The translations under genes were made by a program, and so were the position numbers. The notes below the pieces were generated by a model that ran no database searches, had not been told where the DNA came from, and worked only from the letters and a program-made list of their open reading frames with translations. DNA of 64,000 bases from Actomonas aquatica (GTDB taxonomy: Bacteria; Verrucomicrobiota; Verrucomicrobiia; Opitutales; Opitutaceae), in contig NZ_CP139781.1 in NCBI RefSeq assembly GCF_019679435.2, positions 5,576,001-5,640,000 of the forward strand. Direction: 5' to 3'. The stretch's first letter is position 1. Each line of letters begins with the position of its first letter. Shown here piece after piece: positions 32,488 to 41,204 of this stretch.

Positions 32488-33000
32488 CTACTGGAAATCG
32501 TGGATGTGGAGACGTCGGCCCAATTCAGCTTTGACCCAATGCGCGTTGAGGAGGAGCACCCGCGGACCTCCGATCCTTATTTCCCCCGGTTCGAGGCACT
32601 CCGCGGTAAGATGAATGCGTGGGTATTGGGGCGGGGGAGGCGCCAGGTGCGCGGCGTGCGGCGGCAGGGTGGTCAGCGGGGGGCGGAGCGGCGGCGCGGT
32701 ATCAAAGACTTCCGCGGTAACGTAGAAACGATCGAACCCTTTCTCGAGGGCGGTTTTGGCGGCGTAGTAGATCGCGTGGTCGCGCAGCGTCGCTTGGGTC
32801 ATGGGGTCCTGCGCCGCTATACAAACCTCAACCCGATCCAGAGACGCACCGGTGCTCCATTGGTAAGAAGGGAGGGTGATCAGTGAACTGCGAGAACTGC
32901 TGGGACTGGCGGGGTGAGTCGTGACCGTGCAGCCGCTCAAGAGGGCGATGGCACCGAGGCCGACCAATTGTCGCATCCGCAGCGTCGCACGCATGGTCAT
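32488..33000 (-). CDS. Small lipoprotein of unknown function
   Basis: A 170 aa protein with a lipoprotein signal: basic N-terminus, hydrophobic LVGLGAIALLSGC with the lipobox LSGC (Cys at about 24), then a Ser/Thr/Pro-rich linker and a domain with HAIYYAAKTALEKGFDRFYV. A proline-rich loop (PPLRPPLTTLPPH) lies in the middle. The body resembles small envelope lipoproteins in which an alpha/beta domain lies behind a spacer; no named family recognised. The second Met (residue 3) is also possible. The 149 bp upstream of 32488 on the left, toward the FkbM start, holds no gene I can support. Confidence 0.75.
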   Translation of the reverse strand: MTMRATLRMRQLVGLGAIALLSGCTVTTHPASPSSSRSSLITLPSYQWSTGASLDRVEVCIAAQDPMTQATLRDHAIYYAAKTALEKGFDRFYVTAEVFDTAPPLRPPLTTLPPHAAHLAPPPPQYPRIHLTAECLEPGEIRIGGPRVLLLNAHWVKAELGRRLHIHDFQ

Positions 33001-33021
33001 AACACCGCTAAAGCGGGTGGG

Positions 33022-33771
33022 CTAAGACCCGTTCTTGGCGTCGGCCCAGGGGGCGGCGACGACTTTGTAGCCGTCGGGCGACTTGCGGAAGACGACGCCG
33101 TCGAAGCGGAAGTATTCGATGTCGTTGTGCCAGACAGCCTGGCTGCCTACTGGGAGCACGTCGGATACGGCGCCGACCGGCGTGGGCACCCAGACGAGGC
33201 CGTTGGCGGTAGGCTTGAAGAACTCGCCGTCCATGAGGCGCAGTTCCTGTTCGCCTTGCCAGACGGTGATGTAGTCGGGTTCGGGCGGCGGCACGCCGAT
33301 TTCCTGGTTCGGATCGACGCCGTCATCGGTCACGGCGTAGGTGACGCGGCGCGGCGGCGGGGCTTCGCGCTCGATGACGACCGGGCGCTCCACGATCACG
33401 GGCCGGTCGACCACGACATAACCGTGGTTGTAGGGGCGGTAGTAGATGCCGTCGGCGACGAAATAGGCGGTGGAGTTGACGTAGACCCGGCGGTGGTAGC
33501 TGGGAATGCGCGGGAAGAAGCGACCCGGGCGGTAGTAGGGCGCCGGGTAGTGGCGGTGGTAGCTGCGATCGCGCGAAACGCCGAAGCTGAAGCCGTCGAT
33601 GCCACGGGACGACACGCCGATGCCCACGGAATAGCTGGTGTCGTCGTGATGATGCCCACGTTTGGCGCTGGCGGTGGAGGGCAGGGCCAGCAGGGCGAGA
33701 GCGGCCACGCCCAGCAACGCCGGGCGAAGCGGACGGGAGCGACGGAGGAGGGAGTCGGGCCGGGCGTTCAT
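33022..33771 (-). CDS. Exported Tyr/Pro/Arg-rich protein (DUF6515-like)
   Basis: A 249 aa exported protein with a signal peptide (hydrophobic LLGVAALALLALPSTASA, cleavage after ASA near residue 36), a His-rich start (RGHHHDD), a repetitive Tyr/His/Pro/Arg region (RSYHRHYPAPYYRPG), the core YFVADGIYYRPYNHGYVVV, and two C-terminal segments, DYITVWQGEQELRLMDG and YFRFDGVVFRKSPDGYKVV. The FVADGIYYRP element is typical of DUF6515-type envelope proteins; function unknown. It lies 21 bp upstream of the small lipoprotein, so the two may be co-transcribed. The family name is from memory. Confidence 0.75.
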   Translation of the reverse strand: MNARPDSLLRRSRPLRPALLGVAALALLALPSTASAKRGHHHDDTSYSVGIGVSSRGIDGFSFGVSRDRSYHRHYPAPYYRPGRFFPRIPSYHRRVYVNSTAYFVADGIYYRPYNHGYVVVDRPVIVERPVVIEREAPPPRRVTYAVTDDGVDPNQEIGVPPPEPDYITVWQGEQELRLMDGEFFKPTANGLVWVPTPVGAVSDVLPVGSQAVWHNDIEYFRFDGVVFRKSPDGYKVVAAPWADAKNGS

Positions 33772-33838
33772 AAAGGGGTTAGATGCGTTTTAGAGGCGTC
33801 TGTTCCTTCTTCGTGACGGGCCCGGAGGCAGACACGCC

Positions 33839-34357
33839 CTAGGCGAGGCCTTTTTTCTGCAGAGCCGCGGACAGCTCCTGCATGAAGGCTTGAGAGTCTT
33901 CGGGGGACGGACGGTAGCCGTCTTGGCTGATCTCGGTGAAGCCGGGGCGACCGTAGTTGTCGATGATCCACTTGCCGGTGACACCGTCGCTGAAGGTGAC
34001 CGAACCACTGGCCATAGCGCCGGGAATGAGGGTGGCGGCGTCGACGTCGACGGTGACGTTGCCAGCGACGGGCAGATCCTCGAGGTCGTCGTCGACCGCA
34101 ACGGCTTCGTCGCCTTCGGCGGGCGCCGCCGGGGCCGGCTTGGGCTTCGGCGGGGGAGCCTTGGTGACGTCGCTGGCGTCGGCCTTGGGGGCCTGATCGA
34201 TCAAGGTGAGATCGAGGTCATCCACGAGGAAGCGCACATCCATGTAGGTCATGGAGATGGAGAACTCTTCCTGAATGCGCTTCTGCACGTCGGACAGCGA
34301 GGCGCCGTCCTTGACCCAATGGGCGACGGTCTGGGTTTGTTCGGGAGAAAGGGACAT
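33839..34357 (-). CDS. Conserved-looking 172 aa protein, N-terminal helical and C-terminal beta domain
   Basis: An unrecognised soluble protein. ATG 34357 (MSLSPEQTQTVAHWVK) was chosen over an upstream ATG at 34411 that lies in a repeat. The N-terminal 60 residues form a helical domain with a possible HTH-like segment (ASLSDVQKRIQEEF), a Pro/Ala/Lys-rich linker follows (APPPKPKPAPAAP), and a C-terminal domain contains DAATLIPGAMASGSVTF and GKWIIDNYGRPGFTEIS. It lies immediately downstream of dnaA on the same strand; whether it is co-transcribed with dnaA is uncertain because a repeat lies between them. Confidence 0.7.
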   Translation of the reverse strand: MSLSPEQTQTVAHWVKDGASLSDVQKRIQEEFSISMTYMDVRFLVDDLDLTLIDQAPKADASDVTKAPPPKPKPAPAAPAEGDEAVAVDDDLEDLPVAGNVTVDVDAATLIPGAMASGSVTFSDGVTGKWIIDNYGRPGFTEISQDGYRPSPEDSQAFMQELSAALQKKGLA

Positions 34358-34359
34358 GG

Positions 34360-34470
34360 GATTTTCGAATTTCGATTTTGGATTTTCGAAGGCCTGACAG
34401 GCCGTAAACACGGATTTCCGGTTTGCGACGGGCGCAAATCGAAAATCGAGAATCAGAAATCCAAAATCAA
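34360..34470. repeat. AT-rich inverted repeat between dnaA and the downstream gene
   Basis: AT-rich stretches GATTTTCGAATTTCGATTTTGG and its approximate complement near 34436-34470 (cited in parts: TTTTCGAATTTCGATTTTGG; CAAATCGAAAATCGAG, GAAATCCAAAATC) flank a short GC-rich centre. The AATCCAAAATC-type words are strikingly different from the surrounding GC-rich coding sequence. It is probably a dispersed intergenic element and could fold into a hairpin downstream of dnaA. Confidence 0.6.
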
Positions 34471-34478
34471 GCCGCGCT

Positions 34479-35891
34479 TCAGCGCGACAGTTGGTTGCGC
34501 AGGAACTCGATGCTGCTGCGCATGGAGGGGTCCTGCTCCATCATGTTGTCCACGGCTTTGCAGGCGTGGATGACGGTGCCGTGGTCGCGGCCACCGAAGG
34601 CGTCGCCGATCTCCTGCAGGGAGTGCTTGGTGAGCGTGCGGGAGAGATACATCGCGATCTGGCGGGGGATGGCGATGTTGTTGGGGCGGCGCTTGCTGGT
34701 CATGTCGGCCAGCCGGATCTGGAAGTGGTCCACCACCTTACGCTGAATGGTGTCGATGGTGAGGATGTTCTGCGCCTGCTCCATGAGCACATCCTGCAGC
34801 AGGTCCTGAGTCACGGAGACGTCGAGGTGACGGCCGGTGAGGGAGGCGTAGCTGGCGACCTTGATGAGGGCGCCCTCCAGGCGGCGGATGTTTTTGGAGA
34901 TGTTTTGGGCGATGAAGGTGAGGACGTCGGACGGCACGGAGAGGCCGAGGGTCTTGGCCTTGGTGCGCAGGATGGCGACGCGGGTCTCGAAGTCGGGCGC
35001 CTGGATGTCGGCCGGGAGGCCCCACTCGAAGCGGGAGACGAGGCGGGACTCGAGTTTGGCGATCTCGGAGGCGCGGCGATCGCTGGAGAGCACGATCTGT
35101 TTACCGGACTCGAAGAGGTCGTTGAAGGTGTGGAAGAACTCTTCCTGGATGCGCTCTTTGCCGCCGAGGAACTGCACGTCGTCGAGCAGGAGCACGTCGA
35201 CGTTGCGGTAGCGTTGGCGGAACTTCACGAGGGCGTTTTCCTGCAGGCCCTGAATGAACTCGTTGGTGAACTTCTCGGTGGAGAGGTAAGCGACGCGGGC
35301 ATCGGGCTTGTGCTGCAGGATGGCGTGGCCGATGGCGTGCATGAGGTGGGTCTTGCCGAGACCGGTGTCACCGTAGAGGAAAAGCGGGTTATAGGCCTGC
35401 GCGGGGGACTGGGCGACGGCGAGGGCGGCCGCCTGGGCCATCTGGTTGTTCGAGCCGACGACGAAGGTCTCGAAGGTATTGCGCGGGTTGAGATTGCCGG
35501 CGTGGGCGTTGGCCGTGGCGCGGGCCTGGCGGGTGAGGGGGGCGCGGCGGGGAGTCGGCGCGACGCGTGACGAGTGGCGGGACTCGGACAACTCGGGTTC
35601 GATCTGCACCGGGGCGGCGGCGGCCGGCACGGCGGCGTCGTTCTTGCGCAGACGCACGGAGATGTCGCGGCCGGAGCTGAGACGCAGGCGCTGGACGATT
35701 AGGTCCAAATAGTTGTCGTGGATCCAGATCGCGGCGAAGTCGTTGGGCACACCCAAGGTCATGGTGTCCTCGTCACCGGCGAGGCAGACGAGGGGCTGAA
35801 ACCAGAGTTGGAAGACATCGTCCGGAAACAGGTCTTTGAAGTCCTGTTTGACGGTTTCCCAGAGCGATGACGACGACGATACGGCAGGCAT
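34479..35891 (-). CDS. dnaA: Chromosomal replication initiator DnaA
   Basis: Binds DnaA boxes and melts oriC. The 470 aa protein has domain I (LWETVKQDFKDLFPDDVFQLWFQPL; cited as DFKDLFPDDVFQLWFQPL), a variable linker, the AAA+ domain with Walker A GDTGLGKTHLMHAI and Walker B LLLDDVQFLGG, and the C-terminal DNA-binding domain with the signature GGRDHGTVIHA (about residues 430-440). The start ATG 35891 lies next to a DnaA box, and the 528-bp non-coding stretch upstream has oriC features. Confidence 0.98.
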   Translation of the reverse strand: MPAVSSSSSLWETVKQDFKDLFPDDVFQLWFQPLVCLAGDEDTMTLGVPNDFAAIWIHDNYLDLIVQRLRLSSGRDISVRLRKNDAAVPAAAAPVQIEPELSESRHSSRVAPTPRRAPLTRQARATANAHAGNLNPRNTFETFVVGSNNQMAQAAALAVAQSPAQAYNPLFLYGDTGLGKTHLMHAIGHAILQHKPDARVAYLSTEKFTNEFIQGLQENALVKFRQRYRNVDVLLLDDVQFLGGKERIQEEFFHTFNDLFESGKQIVLSSDRRASEIAKLESRLVSRFEWGLPADIQAPDFETRVAILRTKAKTLGLSVPSDVLTFIAQNISKNIRRLEGALIKVASYASLTGRHLDVSVTQDLLQDVLMEQAQNILTIDTIQRKVVDHFQIRLADMTSKRRPNNIAIPRQIAMYLSRTLTKHSLQEIGDAFGGRDHGTVIHACKAVDNMMEQDPSMRSSIEFLRNQLSR

Positions 35892-36419
35892 TAATTCAGA
35901 CGGCTAGACGGTTTTATTCACAAGGCGGGTGAAAACAGCCAAACTGCACGTCTGAGGCGAAGGAATTCCGGGACTCGGGTTCTGCGAAAGTGGTGAATGG
36001 GTTACCAGGGGAGGGGTAGGTCGCGGACACAAAATAAAATCGTAAGGCTATGGTAACCGGGGGGTAATGGCTGCAGAGACCTCGGTCGGGAGGAATTCAG
36101 TCGAACAAACGTGAGAAAGAGCGGTTCCCACGACACCGAAGGGGCGAAGTGGAGAGGGACGAATAAACGTGCAGAGAAAATGGGGTTTCAAGGCATACTT
36201 TCCAACAAGTTATTCACATCGGTGCGGGCATAACTTTTGGCCAAATTTTTGTTGCCAAATGGTTCGGAAAACGGAGCCGCCAAAGTCGCCAATTTCTCGT
36301 AAGGACTGAAGCACTACAAATGGCGCGTTTCCCCTAGGTAAGGGCGTGGATTTCGCGCGCCTCGCGCGTAGTGTTTCTTATGTTACGGGGTCGTCACGGT
36401 CTGGTGTCGTGGACCGGTT
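35892..36419. other. Candidate replication origin (oriC) next to dnaA
   Basis: 528 bp without a gene between the dnaA start and the ispG stop. Two identical DnaA-box matches TTATTCACA (consensus TTATNCACA) lie on the plus strand at 35915-35923 and 36210-36218. The second is followed by an AT-rich stretch (about 36229-36262, with TTTTGGCCAAATTTTTG and TTGCCAAATGG) that could be the DNA-unwinding element. A GGTTACC/GGTAACC inverted pair lies between the boxes. More boxes are usual in an origin, so only two is a caveat. dnaA promoter elements must also be in this region, possibly autoregulated by the first box. Confidence 0.6.
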
Positions 36420-38456
36420 TCACGTGTCCGAATCGACCCATTTTCCGTGCTCGCGGATGAGATCAATTAATCGGTTATCCGCGTCTTTTTGGGGGATGTT
36501 GTATTGGACGCAGGTTTTACCGACGTAGAGGTTGATCTTGCCGGGGGCGCCGCCGACGTACCCGAAGTCGGCGTCGGCCATCTCCCCGGGGCCGTTTACG
36601 ATGCAGCCCATGATGGCGATCTTCACGCCTTTGAGGTGGCCGGTCTTTTCGCGGATGCGCTGGGTGGTCGACTGGAGGTCAAAAAGGGTGCGGCCGCAGG
36701 ACGGGCATGCGACAAACTCGGTTTTGGTGATGCGGGCGCCCGCGCCTTGGAGGACGTTGTAGGCGAGCTTCACGGCGCGCACGGCGTCGGGCTCGGTCTC
36801 AATGCTCATGAGGTCGCCGAGGCCGTCGCAGAGGAGCGAGCCAGTGAGGATGGAGGCGTCGAGCAGGCGGGAGAGGAAGTCCGGTTCGCCGGTGAGGCGG
36901 GCGGCGGTCGTGTTGCGGATCCAGAGCGGCAGCTTGAGACCATGCGTGCGCAGGGTGGCGGCCACGTCGCGGTAGGCGCCGATGGCGTGGCGGTCGTCGC
37001 TTGTCGCGGCGATGCTGACCGTGGCGATGACGCGTTGGGCCGCGTGCGTGGCGAGGTGCGGAGCGAGTTCGGCCCAGACTGCCGGCGTCGCGCTGAGAGC
37101 GAGCGTGGTGTCGGGTCGACTGGTCGCGAGCTGTTGCCAGGCGTCCACTGATGGCAGGTCGGCGGACGCGACCTCGCGGACGAGCAGGAGCGGACCACGG
37201 GCTTGGTCGAGCGTCGGACGCAGATCGTCGGGAGTGAGGGTGGCGCCTAGTTCGAGGCCGAGGAACGCAGAGGGCGTCTCCAACGTTTGGGCGCCGAGCT
37301 CCGCGAGGGCGGATGCGTCGGCGATGGGCACGAGCAGGCCCTCGGGCGGGTTGTCCTTGAGCGAGGGCGAGCGCAGGGCCGCGGCGAAGTCGGGCAGCTT
37401 CGCTACCGAGGGCGCGCGCACGATGACGCGGGGCGGTTGTTCGCGGCCGAGTTCGACGTCGGGAGCAAGGGCGAGATCGGTGATGTCGCGACGTTGGAAA
37501 TGGAAGGGGTCGAGCGGGTCGGGCGCATCGATCGGGAAACGATCGGCGGCGATGTTTTGGCCGTCGCGCCACATGGCCTGGGCCTTGGCGGCGAGGGCGC
37601 GGGCGACCGGGATTTCGTAGACGGGGTCTTCGGTGAGAGAGACGCGGAGGGTGTCGCCGAGACCATCGAGCAGCAGGCTGCCGATGCCGATGGCACTCTT
37701 GATGCGACCGTCTTCGCCGTCGCCGGCTTCGGTCACGCCGAGGTGCAGCGGGTAGTGCATGTTTTCCTCGGCCATGCGCTGCACGAGCAGGCGGTAGGCC
37801 TCGATCATGACCTTCGGGTTGGAGGCCTTCATCGAGAGCATGATGGCGTGGTAATCGTGGCTCTCGGCGATGCGGAGAAACTCCAGGGCGCTCTCGACCA
37901 TGCCGAGCGGGGAGTCCCCGTAGCGGTTCATGATGCGGTCGGAGAGGGAGCCGTGATTGGTGCCGATGCGCATGGCGCGGCCGAGCTCCTTGGCGCGTTT
38001 GACGAGGGGGCTGAAGGCCTCGTGCAGACGCTCGAGTTCCTCGTTGTAGGCGGCGTCGGAGTATTCGGTGACGGCGAACTTCTTCTTGTCGGCGTAGTTA
38101 CCCGGGTTGACGCGGATCTTTTCCACGTGCTCGACCGCCTCCATGGCGGCGGAGGGCAGGAAGTGGATGTCGGCCACGAGTGGCACGTGGGCAAAACCAG
38201 CGGCGGAGAACTGGGCGCGGATGTCCTTGAGGGCGCGGGCGGCGGTTTTGTTGGGCGCGGTGACGCGGACGATTTCGCAGCCGACCTCGGCGAGGGCGAT
38301 GGCCTGCTTGACGGTGGCGGCGACGTCCTGGGTGTTGGTCGTCGTCATCGACTGTACGCGCAGGGGATGGGAACCACCCACGCCGATGCCGCCGACAAAA
38401 ACTTCGGTCGACGCGCGGCGCAGGGTGCGGAAGCGGGAAGCGCAGTAGCTGCTCAT
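36420..38456 (-). CDS. ispG: 4-hydroxy-3-methylbut-2-enyl diphosphate synthase IspG, long form
   Basis: Penultimate iron-sulfur enzyme of the MEP isoprenoid pathway. The 678 aa protein is the three-domain type known from plants, Chlamydia and Bacteroidota: an N-terminal TIM barrel (SMTTTNTQDVAATVKQ, residues 1-290), a central insert (about 330-560) and the C-terminal 4Fe-4S domain with CPSCGRT and the family's GCIVNGPGEMADADFGYVGG region. It is the last gene of the minus-strand isoprenoid/membrane set (uppS, cdsA, dxr, rseP, ispG). Start MSSYCASRFRTLRR at 38456 fits. Confidence 0.96.
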   Translation of the reverse strand: MSSYCASRFRTLRRASTEVFVGGIGVGGSHPLRVQSMTTTNTQDVAATVKQAIALAEVGCEIVRVTAPNKTAARALKDIRAQFSAAGFAHVPLVADIHFLPSAAMEAVEHVEKIRVNPGNYADKKKFAVTEYSDAAYNEELERLHEAFSPLVKRAKELGRAMRIGTNHGSLSDRIMNRYGDSPLGMVESALEFLRIAESHDYHAIMLSMKASNPKVMIEAYRLLVQRMAEENMHYPLHLGVTEAGDGEDGRIKSAIGIGSLLLDGLGDTLRVSLTEDPVYEIPVARALAAKAQAMWRDGQNIAADRFPIDAPDPLDPFHFQRRDITDLALAPDVELGREQPPRVIVRAPSVAKLPDFAAALRSPSLKDNPPEGLLVPIADASALAELGAQTLETPSAFLGLELGATLTPDDLRPTLDQARGPLLLVREVASADLPSVDAWQQLATSRPDTTLALSATPAVWAELAPHLATHAAQRVIATVSIAATSDDRHAIGAYRDVAATLRTHGLKLPLWIRNTTAARLTGEPDFLSRLLDASILTGSLLCDGLGDLMSIETEPDAVRAVKLAYNVLQGAGARITKTEFVACPSCGRTLFDLQSTTQRIREKTGHLKGVKIAIMGCIVNGPGEMADADFGYVGGAPGKINLYVGKTCVQYNIPQKDADNRLIDLIREHGKWVDSDT

Positions 38457-38503
38457 GTGCGGAAGCGGAGGGAAAATCGGGGAGGTCGGCCCACAGGCAG
38501 AGC

Positions 38504-38543
38504 GGTCGGCCCGGCGCTTGCCAGCCTCGGGCTGGGTCCGACC
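38504..38543. repeat. Nested inverted repeat between ispG and rseP
   Basis: Outer arms GGTCGG (38504-38509) and CCGACC (38538-38543) enclose CCAGCC/GGCTGG (38521-38526, 38530-38535). It lies in the 94-bp gap between the rseP stop and the ispG start. A hairpin here could attenuate or protect the transcript; there is no T-run, so it is not a clear terminator. Confidence 0.5.
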
Positions 38544-38550
38544 CTACCTT

Positions 38551-40014
38551 TTAGGGCGTCGGGGATTCAGCCGGTTCGGCGGCTTGCTGTTGTTGCTCCT
38601 GCATGGCCTCGCGGGCGGCGGCTTCGCGGGCGGCGTCGCGGCGCCAGCGGCCGACGTCGAAGAAGGAAACGTAGAGGATCATGCTGAAGAGCAGGATCAT
38701 GAACACACTCTGGGTGGTCATCACGAAGTTCTCCGGGAGGTTGCGACCGCGGAGTTTGTTGATGGTGGCGAAGAGCATGTGGCCGCCGTCGAGCACGGGG
38801 ATGGGCAGCAGGTTGAAGATGGCGAGGTTGATGTTCACGAGGATCGTGAACCAGAGCACGAGGCGGATGTCGGCCTGAGCGGCGAGGTGGAAGACGCGCA
38901 CGATGCCGACGGGGCCGCTGAGCTTGGAAATGCCGATGTCGGACTGCGGATTGATGAGGCTGCCCAGCGTGCGGAAGGTCATGTGCACGTGGTTGGAGAA
39001 CTGCTCAACGGGCGTCGGGTAAACCAGCTTGGAATCGGTGGTGAAGCCGACGACGCCGAGGTCGGCAGGTTGTTCCGCGTCTGGTTGCGGCGGGAGCGTC
39101 AGGGTGAGCGGCTGGTCGGCGCGCAGGATGTGAATGGCGACCTCACGATCTTGGTGGGCGGCGAGGTGATCGGCGTAAGTCTGGATGTTGAGGATGCGGG
39201 TGTCGTCGAGGCGCAGGATGCGGTCGCCGTCCTTCAGGCCGATGGAGGCGGCGATGGAATCGGCGTTCACGCCGCGCACGATCGGTTCGTAGGCGGCCAT
39301 GATGCCGACCTTGCGGACCTCGTCGTCGCCGGCGATCTGCGGGTAGATGGTGATGTCCTGGGTCTGTCCGTCGCGCTCGATGGTGAAGACGTTGTAGCGG
39401 CGACCGTCCTCGGTGCGACCGGCGCTGGTGACGAGGGTTTGGAGCAACTCCTGCCAGTCGTCGATGCGCACGCCGTCGATGGCGGTGATGGTGTCACCCA
39501 CCTGCAGGCCGGCTTCGCTGGCGGGGCTGGGCACAACCTCCTCTTTGGCGTTGGTCATTTCTGCGACGACGTAGCCGATCTGGGTGGTGGCTTGGTCGCT
39601 GGTGGTCGGTTGGCCGACAAGCCAGATGATGCTGGCGAGGGCGAAGGCGAAGATGAGGTTAAAGACGGCGCCGGCGGCGAAAACGATGATGCGGGTGCTG
39701 TAGCTGACGGGCGGCAGCGACTCGGTATCGATGTCGGATTCGCCCTCGATTGCGGCCATGTCGGCCAGCTGCGGCAGGAGCACGTAACCGCCGAGCGGCA
39801 GCCAGGAGACGCGGTATTCCACGCCGTCCTTGCCGGTCCAGCCGAACATGCGGGGGCCGAAGCCGATGGAGAAGCGGGCAACCTTCACGCCGCGGCGACG
39901 GGCGGCGAGGAAGTGGCCGAGTTCGTGGACGAAGATCGATCCACCGAAAAAGAGGACGATGAGAAAGACGGCCCAGATGTTGGAAAAGAGGGCGTTGAGA
40001 AGATCCGCGGGCAT
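38551..40014 (-). CDS. rseP: Site-2 intramembrane metalloprotease RseP
   Basis: A zinc-dependent site-2 protease that cleaves membrane substrates such as anti-sigma factors. The 487 aa protein starts at ATG 40014 (MPADLLNALF). The first helix carries the metal-binding HELGH (His30, Glu31, His34), two PDZ-like domains follow (EAGLQVGDTITAIDG and GLKDGDRILRLDD), and the C-terminal helices carry the third zinc ligand in LLPIPVLDGGHM. The long in-frame extension upstream overlaps dxr and was dropped. It lies 8 bp after dxr, matching the common dxr-rseP pair. Confidence 0.96.
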   Translation of the reverse strand: MPADLLNALFSNIWAVFLIVLFFGGSIFVHELGHFLAARRRGVKVARFSIGFGPRMFGWTGKDGVEYRVSWLPLGGYVLLPQLADMAAIEGESDIDTESLPPVSYSTRIIVFAAGAVFNLIFAFALASIIWLVGQPTTSDQATTQIGYVVAEMTNAKEEVVPSPASEAGLQVGDTITAIDGVRIDDWQELLQTLVTSAGRTEDGRRYNVFTIERDGQTQDITIYPQIAGDDEVRKVGIMAAYEPIVRGVNADSIAASIGLKDGDRILRLDDTRILNIQTYADHLAAHQDREVAIHILRADQPLTLTLPPQPDAEQPADLGVVGFTTDSKLVYPTPVEQFSNHVHMTFRTLGSLINPQSDIGISKLSGPVGIVRVFHLAAQADIRLVLWFTILVNINLAIFNLLPIPVLDGGHMLFATINKLRGRNLPENFVMTTQSVFMILLFSMILYVSFFDVGRWRRDAAREAAAREAMQEQQQQAAEPAESPTP

Positions 40015-40022
40015 GGCGTGGG

Positions 40023-41204
40023 TCAGGAGACGGCGAAAGTGGTCAGGAGCGACTGGGCGAGACGTCGGGCAGCGGCGTCGGCCGCGATGACATCGGCCAG
40101 TTGATCCGGGTCTTGATGAGAGGTTTGGTCGAGAACCTGTTCGACGAGGCGGGGGATCGCAAGGAAGGGCATTTGTTCCGCGAGGAAGGCGGCGACGGCG
40201 ATTTCGTTGGCGGCGTTGTAGACGGCCGGGGCGATGCCGCCGGCGCGCATGGCGGCAAGGGCGAGACGCAGCATGGGGAAGCGCGCCTCGTCGATGGGGC
40301 GAAAATCGAGGGAGAAGGGGCGGTTGAGGTCGAGCGACGGTTCCACGCTGGGCAGGCGGTGCGGATGCAGCAGCGCATGCTGGATGGGGAAGGTCATCGA
40401 CGGCGGGCACAGGTGGGTGAGCATGGCGCCGTCGGTGAATTCGACGAGGCAGTGAGCTAGGCTCTGGGTGTGCAACACGGCCTGACATTGCTCGGGACGC
40501 AGGTCGAAGAGCCACTGCGCCTCGATGAGCTCCAGGCCCTTGTTGGCGAGGGTGGCGGAGTCGACGGTGATCTTGGGACCCATGTCCCAGTTGGGATGGC
40601 GCAGAGCGTCGGCCGGCGTGACGTGGGCCAAGTCAGCGAGATCGCGATCCCGGAAAGCGCCGCCGGAGGCGGTGAGCACGACGCGGGCAATGTCCTTGGT
40701 GGGGTTGTCGGCGAGGCACTGGAAGACGGCGTTATGTTCGCTGTCGACGGGCCGCAGGGTGATGCCGTGTTGGCGGGCGGCGGCCATGACGAACTTGCCG
40801 GCCATGACGAGGATTTCCTTGGAGGCGACGGCGAGGTCCTTGCCGGCGGCGATGGCGGCGAGGGAAGGCTCGAGCCCGGTGACGCCGACGATGGCGGTGA
40901 GCACGGTGTCGGCCTCGGGCAGGGTGGCGAGCGTGGTGAGACCCTCGAGTCCACCGTGGAGCGTGACGCCGGCGGGCATTTGGGCGGCGGCGCGGGCGGT
41001 TTCGTCGAACACGGCTACGTGGCGCACCGTCGGGTGGGCGCGGGCGATCTCGGCGAGGCGCGCGTGATTGGAGTGGGCGGCGATGCCGACGAGTTGGAGG
41101 TAGTCGGGATGGGCCGCGATGACGCGCAGGGCGTTTTCGCCGATGGAGCCGGTGGCGCCGAGCAGGACGACGCGTTGCGGAGAAGACGGCGGGGTTGCAC
41201 TCAC
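40023..41204 (-). CDS. dxr: 1-deoxy-D-xylulose 5-phosphate reductoisomerase Dxr
   Basis: Makes 2-C-methyl-D-erythritol 4-phosphate, the first committed step of the MEP pathway. The 393 aa protein starts at GTG 41204, which overlaps the cdsA stop (GTGA). It has the NADPH-binding GATGSIGENALRVI, the catalytic ASKEILVMAG loop, the VDSEHNAVFQCL and LTASGGAFRD metal and substrate motifs, and PNWDMGPKITVDSATL. The GTG is preferred because the 3-residue upstream context has no ATG. Confidence 0.97.
   Translation of the reverse strand: MSATPPSSPQRVVLLGATGSIGENALRVIAAHPDYLQLVGIAAHSNHARLAEIARAHPTVRHVAVFDETARAAAQMPAGVTLHGGLEGLTTLATLPEADTVLTAIVGVTGLEPSLAAIAAGKDLAVASKEILVMAGKFVMAAARQHGITLRPVDSEHNAVFQCLADNPTKDIARVVLTASGGAFRDRDLADLAHVTPADALRHPNWDMGPKITVDSATLANKGLELIEAQWLFDLRPEQCQAVLHTQSLAHCLVEFTDGAMLTHLCPPSMTFPIQHALLHPHRLPSVEPSLDLNRPFSLDFRPIDEARFPMLRLALAAMRAGGIAPAVYNAANEIAVAAFLAEQMPFLAIPRLVEQVLDQTSHQDPDQLADVIAADAAARRLAQSLLTTFAVS

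Noticed and set aside
38551..40515. Long reading of the rseP frame (654 aa)
   Set aside because: The extra N-terminal part lies over dxr and is Arg/Pro-rich; ATG 40014 gives the canonical HELGH in the first helix.
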